NCBI RefSeq assembly: GCF_021732705.1
Contig: NZ_JAKFUM010000016.1
Coordinates: 114,988 to 178,987 of the forward strand
Direction of reading: 5' to 3'
From: Nevskia sp.
Lineage (GTDB): Bacteria; Pseudomonadota; Gammaproteobacteria; Nevskiales; Nevskiaceae
Length of the DNA: 64,000 nucleotides
Positions 37,186 through 46,486 of this stretch are shown here, in pieces; the stretch's first letter is position 1, and each line of letters opens with the position of its first letter. The notes under the pieces are model-generated. The model saw only the letters and a list, made by a program, of their open reading frames with translations, did not search any database and was not told where the DNA came from. The position numbers and the translations under genes were made by a program.

Positions 37186-37893
37186 CTACCTCAGCAGCCG
37201 CGAATACTCTTCGTTGACGCCGCGATAGCACTCGCAACTGACGGCCTCGAGCCCCTGACGGTCGAGAATGTGGATATCGCCGCGCGAGTACTCGATCAGA
37301 CCATTCGCCTGCATCACCGACGCCGCCGTGGTGACACCGCTGCGCCGCACGCCGAGCATCTCGGACAGGAACTGGTGGGTCAGGTGGAAGTGATCGCCGT
37401 GCGCGCGGTCATGGGTCATCAGCAGCCACCGTGCCAGGCGCTGGCCGATCTCGTGAAAGTGCAGGCAGGCCGCGGTCCGAGACAACTGCACCATCAGCAC
37501 GTAGAGGTAGCGGTTCAGTGTTCGCCGTAGCATCGGGCTTTCGTCAAGCGCCTTGCGCAATGCGCTCGGCGTCAGCCTCAGCGACTGCCCGGCCCCTTGC
37601 ACGATGCAGCGGAGCGGCATGCTGGTGACGCCGAGCAGCATCGTGGCGCCGAGGGCGCCTTCGCTGCCGATCATGCCCATTTCGATCGGCGGCCGCTCAT
37701 CGACACTGGCCACCAGCGACAGAAATGCGGTCAGCGGAAAATGCACGTGCCGCAGCGGCCCATGCGCTTCGCAGAGGATGGTGCCGAACGTCAGATCGAC
37801 GGTCTGACACCGCGCCAGCAGAGCCTTGCGCTCGGCCGGCGGCAGACGCTGGATCAGGGTATTCACGACAGGCCGTACATCGATGGCAGACAT
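37186..37893 (-). CDS. Crp/Fnr-type transcriptional regulator, copy 1
   Basis: A 235-residue regulator with an N-terminal cyclic-nucleotide-binding-like beta-roll (about 20-130), a dimer helix and a C-terminal winged helix (FLSEMLGVRRSGVTTAASVM at about 176-195). It lacks the usual cAMP-binding signature and the N-terminal cysteine cluster of FNR. The C-terminus carries CECY, also present in the second copy. ATG 37893 has AGAGG six bases upstream; the longer open frame to 37968 looks non-native. It lies head to tail with the paralogous gene at 38041, 147 bases downstream of it. The signal is unknown. Confidence 0.88.
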   Translation of the reverse strand: MSAIDVRPVVNTLIQRLPPAERKALLARCQTVDLTFGTILCEAHGPLRHVHFPLTAFLSLVASVDERPPIEMGMIGSEGALGATMLLGVTSMPLRCIVQGAGQSLRLTPSALRKALDESPMLRRTLNRYLYVLMVQLSRTAACLHFHEIGQRLARWLLMTHDRAHGDHFHLTHQFLSEMLGVRRSGVTTAASVMQANGLIEYSRGDIHILDRQGLEAVSCECYRGVNEEYSRLLR

Positions 37894-38040
37894 CAGCGCC
37901 TCTGCAAGCAGTCCCGACGCCGGAGATGGCACGCGACAGCTGCCAGTTCCGCCACGCACCCGCACCATAGCGCCATCGATGCCGGGTTTCGGTGCGTCAG
38001 GGCACAGAGTCCGCGTCGCGCCGCGCAGCCGCGACCAACG

Positions 38041-38766
38041 TCAGTGCGCGGTCGACTTCAGCAATGGCAGCAGGCGATCGGTCTCGATCTTCACGACGCT
38101 GTAACACTCGCAGCACAGCCGTTCGAGGCGCGACCGATCGAGTACCGTGATCTTCCCGCGGTTGTAGGAAATCACTGCCAGCTTCTGCAGCTTGCTCGCC
38201 GCTTCGGTCACGCCCTCGCGGCGCACGCCCAGCATGTTGGCGATCAGTTCCTGCGTCATCGACAACTGGTTGCTGGGCAGACGATCGAGCGACAGCAGCA
38301 GCCATCGGCAGAGTTGCTGATCGATCGTGTGATGCCGATTGCAGACCGCGGTCTGCGCCATCTGCGTGATCAGCGACTGCGTGTAGCGCAGCAGCAGATC
38401 CATCAGATCACTGTGTCGATTGATCTCTTCCTTGAAGCGGCCACTGGCCAGCTGATAGGCATAGCCTGCGCTCTGCACGATGGCGCGGCTCGGCGTGCTG
38501 TTGCCACCCGTGAACAGCGCGATGCCGATCAGGCCATCGTTGCCGACAACCGAGATTTCGGCCGATGCTCCACTCTTCATGACATACAGCAGCGACACGA
38601 TGGCATCGGTCGGGAAGTAGACATGATTGAGCGTATCGCCGGACTCGTAGACGACTTTGCCGAGTCGCAGTGGAATCAGTTTCAGATGAGGAAACAGGCG
38701 GGCCTGCACGGACTCCGGCAGTGCCGCCAGAAGGTGATTGTGTTGCGGATTGTAGGTCAGGGGCAT
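38041..38766 (-). CDS. Crp/Fnr-type transcriptional regulator, copy 2
   Basis: A 241-residue paralogue of the preceding regulator: cyclic-nucleotide-like sensor domain, then a winged helix (LIANMLGVRREGVTEAASKL) and a CCECY segment near the C-terminus. ATG 38766 lacks a ribosome site; a TTG six codons earlier (38784), with GAGG just before it, is an alternative start. Two copies of the TGTnCGnTAnCGnACA palindrome lie in its divergent upstream region, so it or its paralogue may regulate its own gene and the membrane peptide gene opposite. The effector cannot be told from sequence. Confidence 0.86.
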   Translation of the reverse strand: MPLTYNPQHNHLLAALPESVQARLFPHLKLIPLRLGKVVYESGDTLNHVYFPTDAIVSLLYVMKSGASAEISVVGNDGLIGIALFTGGNSTPSRAIVQSAGYAYQLASGRFKEEINRHSDLMDLLLRYTQSLITQMAQTAVCNRHHTIDQQLCRWLLLSLDRLPSNQLSMTQELIANMLGVRREGVTEAASKLQKLAVISYNRGKITVLDRSRLERLCCECYSVVKIETDRLLPLLKSTAH

Positions 38767-38847
38767 TGAAGCGACTGATCGCAAAACCTCGCAAGTAAGA
38801 GACTCCGTCCCTGTAGAGCCAGCTTACCCAGTCTTGATTTGTTCTTA

Positions 38848-38863
38848 TGTGCGCTATCGTACA
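38848..38863. promoter_or_regulatory. Crp/Fnr-type operator candidate, perfect palindrome match
   Basis: TGTGCGCTATCGTACA matches TGTnCGnTAnCGnACA at all 12 fixed positions. It is centred about 90 bases upstream of the Crp-type gene on the minus strand and 177 bases before the membrane peptide gene on the plus strand. Confidence 0.6.
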
Positions 38864-38946
38864 AATGGCACCGGCATGCAGCTGAAACAACAGTGCGGAT
38901 TGAACGTCGGCGCCCGATCAGTATGCAATCGCCGCGCGAGAACATG

Positions 38947-38962
38947 CGTTCGATACCGTACA
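38947..38962. promoter_or_regulatory. Crp/Fnr-type operator candidate before the membrane peptide gene
   Basis: CGTTCGATACCGTACA matches the same palindrome at 11 of 12 fixed positions and is centred about 78 bases before the ATG at 39033. Confidence 0.55.
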
Positions 38963-39032
38963 GACCCTGTCCTGCGCTGCTCGCACCGTCGATCTCCGAA
39001 GGTCGCCACGACCGTTTCCAAGGATCATCGAC

Positions 39033-39179
39033 ATGCTTGAAACAATTGCCGTCGTGCTGCTCGTGCTGTGGGCGCTGGGGCTGGTCTCCGCCTATTCGCT
39101 CGGAGGCCTGATCCACATCCTGCTGGTCGTCGCGATCGTGCTGATCATCATCCGCGTGGTGCAGGGCCGGCGGATCTGA
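39033..39179 (+). CDS. 48-residue membrane peptide, lmo0937/DUF5670-like
   Basis: A tiny protein with two hydrophobic helices (TIAVVLLVLWALGLVSAY and HILLVVAIVLIIIRVV) joined by SLGG and ending in a basic RR. Size, the LWALG start and the two-helix layout are those of the lmo0937-type family, often found near stress genes; no biochemical role is known. AAGGA lies eight bases before the ATG. It is divergent from the second Crp-type gene, with two candidate operators between them. Confidence 0.8.
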   Translation: MLETIAVVLLVLWALGLVSAYSLGGLIHILLVVAIVLIIIRVVQGRRI

Positions 39180-39294
39180 CCGCGGTCCTTCGAGCGATCA
39201 AATGGGCCCGGTTCGATGGCGCACAGACCTCGGGACCAACAGCAGCGAAAGTGACGGACATGAAGCCGATCCCCCGATCGACGGAGCGTCCGAC

Positions 39295-40113
39295 ATGCCG
39301 AGCTTCAAGGATTTCGCACCCACCCCGGTTCGCCCGGCGCTGTGGCCCGTCGCAAGACGGCCGGCGGCACCGGTCTCGACGATGGCACTGGCCGATGGCA
39401 GCGGCATCGACCTGGCCCTCGCGCTCGCCATCGCCGAAGAACAGCTGCACGGGACGCTGCGTGAAAACGAGCTTCTGCGCGTCAGCAACCAGCGCCTGAT
39501 GACGGCGCTGTCCGATGTCTCTCGTCAGAACAGCGAGGCGCACCACCTCGCTCATCACGACGCGCTGACCGGCCTGCCGAACCGGTTGATGCTGCTGCGT
39601 CGTCTGCAGGACGGCATCGCCGACGCCTTTGTCCGCCAGCAGCACCTGGCGTTGATGTTCATCGATCTCGATGGCTTCAAGGTGGTCAACGATCGCTACG
39701 GCCACACCACCGGCGACAAGCTGCTGGGTGTGGTTGCCAGACGCATCGTCGGCTGCGTCCGGTCCGACGATGTTGCGTGCCGCTACGGCGGCGACGAGTT
39801 CGTCGTGATGCTGTCGAACCTGCACGACGGCTCGCTGGCCGTGGGGCTGGCCGACGAGATCCGGCGGCAGGTCGAAGGCCGCTACTGCATCGACGGCATC
39901 GAACTGACCATCAGCGCATCGATCGGCATGGCGCTGTATCCGGTCGATGGCGAACACCACGATACCTTGCTCGAGGTGGCGGACGCCTCGATGTATCGAA
40001 ACAAGTCGGCCCGCATGGCGCGCCAGGCGCTGGCGGTCGGCAAGGCCGCAGCCACGGCCGAACCGGAACCCAAACGCCGCAGCCGCGTGCGGTCGCTGCG
40101 CGCTCGTGCCTGA
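39295..40113 (+). CDS. diguanylate cyclase (GGDEF domain)
   Basis: A 272-residue enzyme making cyclic-di-GMP from two GTP. The first 40 residues have no recognised fold; a helical, probably coiled-coil segment (about 45-88) leads into the GGDEF domain: HHDALTGLPNR, FIDLDGFKVVND, and an intact active site RYGGDEFVV (GGDEF at 165-169). An RxxD inhibitory site (RSDD, 156-159) sits five residues before it, so product feedback is likely. The frame also opens at 39202, but ATG 39295 has GGAG nine bases upstream. No membrane segment or named sensor domain is seen. Confidence 0.9.
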   Translation: MPSFKDFAPTPVRPALWPVARRPAAPVSTMALADGSGIDLALALAIAEEQLHGTLRENELLRVSNQRLMTALSDVSRQNSEAHHLAHHDALTGLPNRLMLLRRLQDGIADAFVRQQHLALMFIDLDGFKVVNDRYGHTTGDKLLGVVARRIVGCVRSDDVACRYGGDEFVVMLSNLHDGSLAVGLADEIRRQVEGRYCIDGIELTISASIGMALYPVDGEHHDTLLEVADASMYRNKSARMARQALAVGKAAATAEPEPKRRSRVRSLRARA

Positions 40114-40393
40114 GCGGCACGGCACGCACGACCACGGCGGCAGTCGGCGCTAAGCGCGCCAGCGGACAGACCGCAGCGGCTGCGATCAGCGACAAGGTGT
40201 CGATACCGACCGTGCGAGGGGTGCACCGATGAAGGTTGCTACCGGCACCGAGCGCTGCCGCCGGATGGACGACGTGCTCGACGACGTCGACACGCCCGCC
40301 GATTCGGGTGGCAGCCAACGATTTCAGCCCACGACGACGCAAACCTGCACGCGCCAATCCTGCGCCCATGACACCGCTACTGGAGAAAACACG

Positions 40394-40789
40394 ATGAATC
40401 GAACCCTTGTGATCGCGGCCTGGGCCAGCGGATTGATGCTGCTTGCGAGTGGCGGCTGCGCCAGCACCCCGCTGCCGCCGACCGATGCCTTTCAGGCGGC
40501 CGACATCGCAATCACCAATGCCGATCAGGACAAGGCCGCCGAGTTCGCGCCGGTGGAGCTGAAATCGGCCCGTGAACGGATCGTCGCCGCGCGAGCGGCG
40601 GTCGGCCGGGATCCGGAGCCACGCGACATCGAGCGCGCCCGGCAGCTCGCCAACGAGGCGCAGGCCGATGCCGAGCTGGCGTCCGCACGTACCCGCAGCG
40701 CTCGCGCCGAAGCCGTCAACGCCGAACTGAGAAAGAACATCGAGACCCTGAAGCTGGAACTGCAGCGCAAGTCGGGAGCGCCGACATGA
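40394..40789 (+). CDS. DUF4398-type small lipoprotein
   Basis: A 131-residue protein with an N-terminal hydrophobic leader and a cysteine at the end of it (LMLLASGGCAS), probably a lipoprotein although the lipobox is not ideal. The mature part is charged and helical (AFQAADIAITNADQDKA, then coiled-coil ARQLANEAQADAELASA), matching DUF4398 proteins. These often precede OmpA-family genes, as here: its stop overlaps the next start through ATGA. GGAG lies nine bases before ATG 40394; the longer open frame from 40229 lacks a signal peptide. Confidence 0.8.
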   Translation: MNRTLVIAAWASGLMLLASGGCASTPLPPTDAFQAADIAITNADQDKAAEFAPVELKSARERIVAARAAVGRDPEPRDIERARQLANEAQADAELASARTRSARAEAVNAELRKNIETLKLELQRKSGAPT

Positions 40790-41661
40790 ACGACCTTCGC
40801 CCCGCATCGCTGTCGGCTGCCCATATCCGCCTGCTCGGCGTTGCGGCCGTCGCCGCAGCCCTCGCCGCCTGTGCGGCCACACCAACGCGGGACCCCGCCT
40901 CCGCACGGGTGCGTGCCGATCTCTCGGCGCTGCAGTCGAATCCGGAACTGGCGACCAAGGCGCCGATCGCGCTGCAGAACGCCGAGCGCGCGGTCGAACT
41001 GGCCGAGCGTCCGGATGCCGATTCCGCGTTGACCGCGCACCGGGTCTACGTGGCCGATCGCAAGGTGCAGACCGCGAAGTCGCTTTCGCTGGCGCAGGCG
41101 GCGATCGAGCAGCGCAAGGCGCTGTCCGACCAGAGCGAGCAGGTTCGGCTTGAAGCCCGCACCCGTGAAGCCGATCTGGCCCGGAACGACGCCAATCGCG
41201 CCCGGCAGGATGCCAGCGCGGCGCGGGTCGAAAGCAGCGCCGCGCAGGACCGCAACGACGCCCTGCTCGCGGAACTGGCCGACCTCAAGGCCAAGAAGAC
41301 CGACCGCGGCGTGCAGATCACGCTGGGTGACGTGCTGTTCTCCAGCGGTCGCGCCGAGCTGCAGGCCGGGGCGGTCGGCAATCTCGACAAGCTGGTGCTG
41401 GCGCTGCAGGGCAGTGCCGATCGCAAGGTCGTGATCGAAGGGTTCACCGACAGTCAGGGCTCGGAAGCCTCGAACCAGGCGCTGTCGCAACGTCGCGCAG
41501 ATGCCGTGTCCGGTTACTTGAGCCGGCACGGCGTCGATGCCTCGCGCCTGAGTGCGACCGGACGCGGCGAAGCATTCCCGGTGGCCGGCAACGAGATCCC
41601 GGCAGGCCGGCAACTGAACCGCCGCGTCGAGGTCACGATCGAGAACCCGGTGGCGCCGTAA
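40786..41661 (+). CDS. OmpA-family lipoprotein
   Basis: A 291-residue outer-membrane lipoprotein. It has a signal peptide with lipobox LAAC (Cys 29), a coiled-coil middle (about 85-165) and a C-terminal OmpA peptidoglycan-binding domain (about 175-290) with FSSGRAELQAG, GFTDSQGSEASNQALSQRRADAV and NRRVEV. The domain anchors the outer membrane to the cell wall. It is coupled by ATGA to the DUF4398 gene, so the two probably work together in the envelope. Confidence 0.9.
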   Translation: MNDLRPASLSAAHIRLLGVAAVAAALAACAATPTRDPASARVRADLSALQSNPELATKAPIALQNAERAVELAERPDADSALTAHRVYVADRKVQTAKSLSLAQAAIEQRKALSDQSEQVRLEARTREADLARNDANRARQDASAARVESSAAQDRNDALLAELADLKAKKTDRGVQITLGDVLFSSGRAELQAGAVGNLDKLVLALQGSADRKVVIEGFTDSQGSEASNQALSQRRADAVSGYLSRHGVDASRLSATGRGEAFPVAGNEIPAGRQLNRRVEVTIENPVAP

Positions 41662-41712
41662 CGGCCGCTCGCGGCAGGCGCAGCGGGCAGCCAGGCACGG
41701 CAGCCGGCGGCC

Positions 41713-42516
41713 GTGCTGCTGCTCGGCGCCACAGCGGGCGACACCACGTCCATCGGCAAGGCGCTGCCTGACCGGGCGATCCGGCTGCGGGTGCTGAGCT
41801 ACAACATCCAGATCGGCGTGCAGACTGCCAGGTACGGCGACTATCTGACCCGGGCGTGGCGCCATGCCCTGCCCGGAAGCGGCATGCCGGCGCATCTGGA
41901 CCGGCTGGCCGAGGTCGTGCGCCACTTCGATTTCGTCGCGATCCAGGAAGCCGATGCCGGCAGCCTGCGCACGGGCTTCGTCAACCAGATCGAGTATCTG
42001 GCGGGCGCCGCCGGCTTCGCGTCCTGGGGCCTGTCGGTGACTCGCGACCTGCGACCGATCGCCTGTCACGCGCTCGGCTTCCTGAGTCGATACCGGCCGA
42101 CGCGGGTGGTCGAGCACGTGCTGCCATCGAGTCTGCCGGGCCGACGCGTGGTCGGCATCGATCTCGGTGCCGACGCCGGTCACCTGCACGTGCTGGTCGC
42201 GCACCTGTCGCTCGGGGCCCGTGCCCGTCGCCGACAGCTCGACTTCGTCGATGCCCTGGTGCCCGTCGCTGGCCCGGTGCTGCTGCTCGGGGATCTGAAC
42301 TGCGGGGCCGCAGCGCTGCGCGCGCGGCGCGGCAGCCGTCTGCTGGTCAGCGCGCACCCGCCGGCCACGTTTCCAAGCTGGCAGCCGCGGCTTGCGCTCG
42401 ACCACATCCTGCACAGCGCCGAGGTCCGGCTGCATCGGCTGCAGGCCTTGCCGGTGCCGATCTCCGATCACCTGCCGCTGGCAGCCGACATCGAAGTGCC
42501 GGCGCGTCTGCCGTGA
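41713..42516 (+). CDS. endonuclease/exonuclease/phosphatase (EEP) family hydrolase
   Basis: A 267-residue protein of the EEP fold, which holds metal-dependent phosphodiesterases acting on nucleic acid or phospholipid. Motifs: LSYNIQIG at the start, VAIQEADAGS with the metal-binding Glu, LLLGDLNC, and the C-terminal LDHILHS and SDHLPLAADI. The start is uncertain: GTG 41713 is the longest choice, and the first 25 residues are not conserved-looking. It overlaps the cardiolipin synthase start through GTGA. EEP genes beside cardiolipin synthase are common, so a lipid-phosphodiesterase role is a reasonable inference. Confidence 0.82.
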   Translation: MLLLGATAGDTTSIGKALPDRAIRLRVLSYNIQIGVQTARYGDYLTRAWRHALPGSGMPAHLDRLAEVVRHFDFVAIQEADAGSLRTGFVNQIEYLAGAAGFASWGLSVTRDLRPIACHALGFLSRYRPTRVVEHVLPSSLPGRRVVGIDLGADAGHLHVLVAHLSLGARARRRQLDFVDALVPVAGPVLLLGDLNCGAAALRARRGSRLLVSAHPPATFPSWQPRLALDHILHSAEVRLHRLQALPVPISDHLPLAADIEVPARLP

Positions 42517-43970
42517 CCGCCGTCGCGCCGGACGCATCGGTGCCGAGCATTGCGCAGGCGCTGCTCGATCCCGAGATCTGGGCGCTGATCGCCACAATCA
42601 ACGCCGCGTTGGCGCTGCTGGCCGCCGGCCTTGCGTCGGTCCATGCGCTGCTGACCAAGCGCGATTCGCGCGCCGCTTGGGGCTGGATCGCGACCTGCTG
42701 GCTGTTCCCGCTGGCCGGGCCGACGCTGTATTACCTGTTCGGCATCAACCGCCTGCAACCGCAGCCTTTGCCGAACGCGCCGACGGCACCGGGCCTCGAT
42801 CCGCTGGCGATTACGCCCGTTTGCGAGCGTTCGATGGCGGAACAGGTGCGTGTCGGCCAGCGGCTGACCGGGCTGCTGCCGGTCCCCGGCAATCGCATCG
42901 ACGTGCTGCACAACGGCGACGAAGCCTACCCGGCGTTGCTGCGCGCGATTGCCGATGCCCGATGCTCGATCCGCCTGTGCACCTACATCTTCGAAGCCGG
43001 CGCCAGCGCCGATCGCTTCATTGCCGCGCTCGCGACGGCGCAGGCCCGCGGCGTCGACGTGCTGGTGCTGGTCGATGGCATGGCCGAGCTGCTGTTCGCA
43101 GGCCGCATCCGCCAACGGCTGCGCAAGCTCAACGTGCCGACCGCGCGCTTCCTGAAGCCCGGACTGTTCCCGCCGATGCTCAGGCTGAACACCCGCATCC
43201 ACCGCAAGCTGCTGATCATCGACGACCGCGTCGCGTTCACCGGCGGCATGAACATCCGCGATCGCCAGATGCTGAAGCCACCTCGGCCGGACAGCACCAG
43301 CGACCTGCATTTCCGCCTGTCCGGCCCGGTGGTGGCACCGCTCGCGGCGATCTTCGCGCGCGACTGGCAGTTCACCACCGGCGAGGCGCTGCCGGACGCA
43401 GTCCCCGCCGAAGCAGCCGGCGGCAGCGCGTGCCGCCCGGTGACCACCGGCCCGAACGAGGACCTCGAAAAGCTGACCCTGCTGCTGATCGCCGCGATCG
43501 GCAGCGCCCACCGCCGCGTGCTGATCATGACGCCGTACTTCATCCCGACGCTGTCGCTGCTGGCCGTGCTCGAAGCGGCGGCGCTGCGCGGTGTCGCGGT
43601 CGACATCGTGCTGCCGGCGCGCAGCGATCAGCGTTATGTCGATCGCGCATCGCGCCGCTTCCAGCAGGCGCTGCTGCTGCGCGGGGCTGCCATCTGGCTG
43701 CAGCCGGCACCGTTCGCGCACGGCAAGCTGTTCATCGTCGATGACCATTACCTGCTGCTGGGCTCGGCCAATCTTGACCAGCGCAGCCTGCGCCTGAATT
43801 TCGAACTGGTGATCGAAGTGTTCGATCCGGCGGTCGTGGCGCAGCTGGCCCTGCACGTGCTCGACATTCGCCGGCGATCACTGCGGGTCGATGCAGCAGA
43901 GCTTCGGGCGCGCAGCCTGCCGACGCGCCTGCTCGATGGCCTGTGCTGGCTGTTCTCGCCGTATCTGTAG
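42513..43970 (+). CDS. cls: cardiolipin synthase (phospholipase D family)
   Basis: A 485-residue membrane enzyme joining two phosphatidylglycerols into cardiolipin. Two N-terminal transmembrane helices (about 20-45 and 52-74) are followed by two HKD motifs, [18 protein letters not shown] and [23 protein letters not shown] 42513 within GTGA of the EEP stop is chosen; the frame extends upstream into the EEP gene but without similarity. Coupling to EEP and proximity to OmpA and DUF4398 genes make this an envelope-stress cluster. Confidence 0.92.
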   Translation: MTAVAPDASVPSIAQALLDPEIWALIATINAALALLAAGLASVHALLTKRDSRAAWGWIATCWLFPLAGPTLYYLFGINRLQPQPLPNAPTAPGLDPLAITPVCERSMAEQVRVGQRLTGLLPVPGNRIDVLHNGDEAYPALLRAIADARCSIRLCTYIFEAGASADRFIAALATAQARGVDVLVLVDGMAELLFAGRIRQRLRKLNVPTARFLKPGLFPPMLRLNTRIHRKLLIIDDRVAFTGGMNIRDRQMLKPPRPDSTSDLHFRLSGPVVAPLAAIFARDWQFTTGEALPDAVPAEAAGGSACRPVTTGPNEDLEKLTLLLIAAIGSAHRRVLIMTPYFIPTLSLLAVLEAAALRGVAVDIVLPARSDQRYVDRASRRFQQALLLRGAAIWLQPAPFAHGKLFIVDDHYLLLGSANLDQRSLRLNFELVIEVFDPAVVAQLALHVLDIRRRSLRVDAAELRARSLPTRLLDGLCWLFSPYL

Positions 43971-44071
43971 CGGCGCCCGGAACGCTGTGCGTGCCAGCGG
44001 ACAGACGGGCGCCAGGCACGCGCCGACGCTCGACCGTCGCTCGCGCGCGAGCCCACCGATCCGACGACGCC

Positions 44072-46486
44072 ATGGATTCACCGCCGATCTCCACCGGCCC
44101 GCGCGGGGCCGCGATGCTGCCGCCGGGACCGCTGTCCGCCGAGGAACTGGCTGGCCTCGATGCCTACTGGCGGGCGTCGAATTACCTCGCCGCAGGCCAG
44201 ATCTACCTGAAAGCCAATGCCCTGCTCGATCAGCCGTTGCAACGGTCGCAGATCAAGCCGCGCCTGCTCGGTCACTGGGGCACGACCCCGGGCCTGAACT
44301 TCCTGTACGTGCATCTGAACCGGCTGATCAAGGCCCATGCGCTGGATCTGCTCGCGATCATCGGCCCCGGTCACGGCGGACCGGCCATCGTTGCCCAGAG
44401 CTGGCTCGAAGGGACGTACAGCGAGCGGTACCCGGCCATCGGCAACAACCGCAGCGGCATCGAGCGGCTGTTCCGGCAGTTCTCGTGGCCGAACGGCATT
44501 CCGAGCCATGTCTCGGCCGACACGCCGGGGTCGATCTATGAAGGCGGCGAGCTCGGTTACTCGCTGGCCCATGCCTACGGTGCGGTGTTCGACAATCCGG
44601 GGCTGATCGCGGCCTGCATCATCGGCGATGGCGAAGCCGAAACCGGCGCGCTGGCGGCCAGCTGGCACTCGAACAAGTTCCTGAATCCGATCCGCGATGG
44701 CGCGGTGCTGCCGATCCTGCACCTGAACGGCTACAAGATCGCCAATCCGACGGTGCTCGCGCGCATCCCGCGCAGCGAGCTGATCGACCTGCTGCGCGGC
44801 TACGGCCACGAGCCGCATTTCGTCGAAGGCGACGAGCCGCTGATCGTGCATCAGGCGCTTGCCGCAGCACTGGACACGGTGCTGGCGTCGATCCAGCAGA
44901 TCCAGCGCGAAGCCCGGCGGCCGGATCGAGGCGCGGCCCTCACCCGCCCGCGTTGGCCGATGATCGTGTTCGCGACGCCGAAGGGCTGGACCGGCCCGAA
45001 GGTCGTCGACGGCCTGCCGGTCGAAGGCACCTGGCGCGCCCATCAACTGCCGATCACCGATCCGAGTCGGCCCGGGCAGCTGCAGCTGCTTGAGGACTGG
45101 CTGCGCAGCTACCGGCCGCAGGAACTGTTCGATGCCGATGGTCACTTCCTGCCGGCGCTGGCGGCACTGGCGCCGACCGGCCGCCACCGCATCGGCGCCA
45201 ATGCCCATGCCAACGGTGGCCGCCTGCTGGTGCCGCTGGTGCTGCCGTCGTTCCGCCAACACGCCATCCAGTTCGATGAACCGGGTACCGCGCGCGGCGA
45301 AGCCACGCGACGGCTCGGCAGCTATCTGCGCGACGTCATGCGCGCCAACGCGGCTGCCGGCAACTTCCGGCTGTTCGGCCCCGACGAGACCGCCTCCAAC
45401 CGCCTCGCCGAGGTCTACGAGGTGTCCGGCAAGACCTGGCTCGAGCCACTGCTGCCGGTCGATCGCGATCTCGCTGCCGATGGCCGGGTCATGGAAGTGC
45501 TCAGCGAACATCTGTGCCAGGGCTGGCTGGAAGGCTATCTGCTGACCGGCCGGCACGGTCTGTTCTCGTGCTACGAGGCGTTCATCCACATCATCGATTC
45601 GATGTTCAACCAGCATGCGAAGTGGCTCAAGCGCAGCCGCGAGCTCGCATGGCGCGAACCGATCGCCTCGCTGAACTATCTGCTGACGTCGCACGTCTGG
45701 CAGCAGGATCACAACGGCTATTCGCATCAGGATCCGGGCTTCATCGACCATGTCGCGAACAAGAAGTCCGGTGTCGTTCGCATCTATCTGCCGCCGGACA
45801 GCAACTGCCTGCTGTCGGTCGTCGATCACTGCCTGCGCAGCCGCGACTACGTCAACGTCGTCATCGCCGGCAAGGCGCCGTGCTGGCAGTGGCTGACCAT
45901 CGACGACGCCGCGCGGCACTGCACCGACGGCATCGGCATCTGGCGCTGGGCCGGCAACGACGATGACGATCCGGACGTGGTCATGGCCTGCGCCGGCGAT
46001 GTGCCGACGGTCGAGACGCTGGCCGCCGTCATGCTGCTGCGGGCCGATGCGCCGGGCATCCGCATCCGCGTGGTCAACGTCGTCGACCTGATGGCGCTGG
46101 TGCCGCGCAGCGAGCATCCGCACGGTCTCGACGATGCGACGTTCGATGCGCTGTTCACCGTCGACCGCCCGGTGATCTTCGCGTTCCACGGCTATCCGGC
46201 GCTGATCCACAAGCTGATCTACCGGCGCCGCAATCACGCCGGCTTCCACGCCCACGGCTACCGCGAGGAAGGCAGCACGACCACTCCGTTCGACATGGTC
46301 GTGCTGAACGGCCTCGACCGCTATCGGCTCGCGCTCGATGCCATCCGCCACGTGCCGCGTCTGGCGTCGACGCTCGAGGCAGCGATCGATCTCTACTGGG
46401 AGCGCATCGCCCGGCACAAGCGCCACATCAGCGAGTGGGGCGAAGACCTGCCGGAGATCCGCGACTGGCGCTGGTCGCGGCCATGA
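44072..46486 (+). CDS. xfp: xylulose-5-phosphate/fructose-6-phosphate phosphoketolase
   Basis: An 804-residue thiamine-diphosphate enzyme that splits xylulose 5-phosphate (or fructose 6-phosphate) with phosphate into acetyl phosphate and a sugar phosphate. Family segments are intact: [28 protein letters not shown], ThDP-binding [19 protein letters not shown], and [21 protein letters not shown]. Length is normal. ATG 44072 starts near the usual family N-terminus; ATG 44114 is an alternative. Its stop overlaps the acetate kinase start through ATGA, so acetyl phosphate is handed on to make ATP and acetate. Confidence 0.95.
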   Translation: MDSPPISTGPRGAAMLPPGPLSAEELAGLDAYWRASNYLAAGQIYLKANALLDQPLQRSQIKPRLLGHWGTTPGLNFLYVHLNRLIKAHALDLLAIIGPGHGGPAIVAQSWLEGTYSERYPAIGNNRSGIERLFRQFSWPNGIPSHVSADTPGSIYEGGELGYSLAHAYGAVFDNPGLIAACIIGDGEAETGALAASWHSNKFLNPIRDGAVLPILHLNGYKIANPTVLARIPRSELIDLLRGYGHEPHFVEGDEPLIVHQALAAALDTVLASIQQIQREARRPDRGAALTRPRWPMIVFATPKGWTGPKVVDGLPVEGTWRAHQLPITDPSRPGQLQLLEDWLRSYRPQELFDADGHFLPALAALAPTGRHRIGANAHANGGRLLVPLVLPSFRQHAIQFDEPGTARGEATRRLGSYLRDVMRANAAAGNFRLFGPDETASNRLAEVYEVSGKTWLEPLLPVDRDLAADGRVMEVLSEHLCQGWLEGYLLTGRHGLFSCYEAFIHIIDSMFNQHAKWLKRSRELAWREPIASLNYLLTSHVWQQDHNGYSHQDPGFIDHVANKKSGVVRIYLPPDSNCLLSVVDHCLRSRDYVNVVIAGKAPCWQWLTIDDAARHCTDGIGIWRWAGNDDDDPDVVMACAGDVPTVETLAAVMLLRADAPGIRIRVVNVVDLMALVPRSEHPHGLDDATFDALFTVDRPVIFAFHGYPALIHKLIYRRRNHAGFHAHGYREEGSTTTPFDMVVLNGLDRYRLALDAIRHVPRLASTLEAAIDLYWERIARHKRHISEWGEDLPEIRDWRWSRP

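Noticed and set aside
40210-40226. Fourth copy of the Crp-type palindrome before the DUF4398 gene
   Set aside because: The core CGATACCG is present, but the flanking TGT and ACA are shifted by one base on each side, so it does not fit the pattern.
40229-40393. Upstream start for the DUF4398 lipoprotein
   Set aside because: It would add 55 residues before the signal peptide and remove lipoprotein character.
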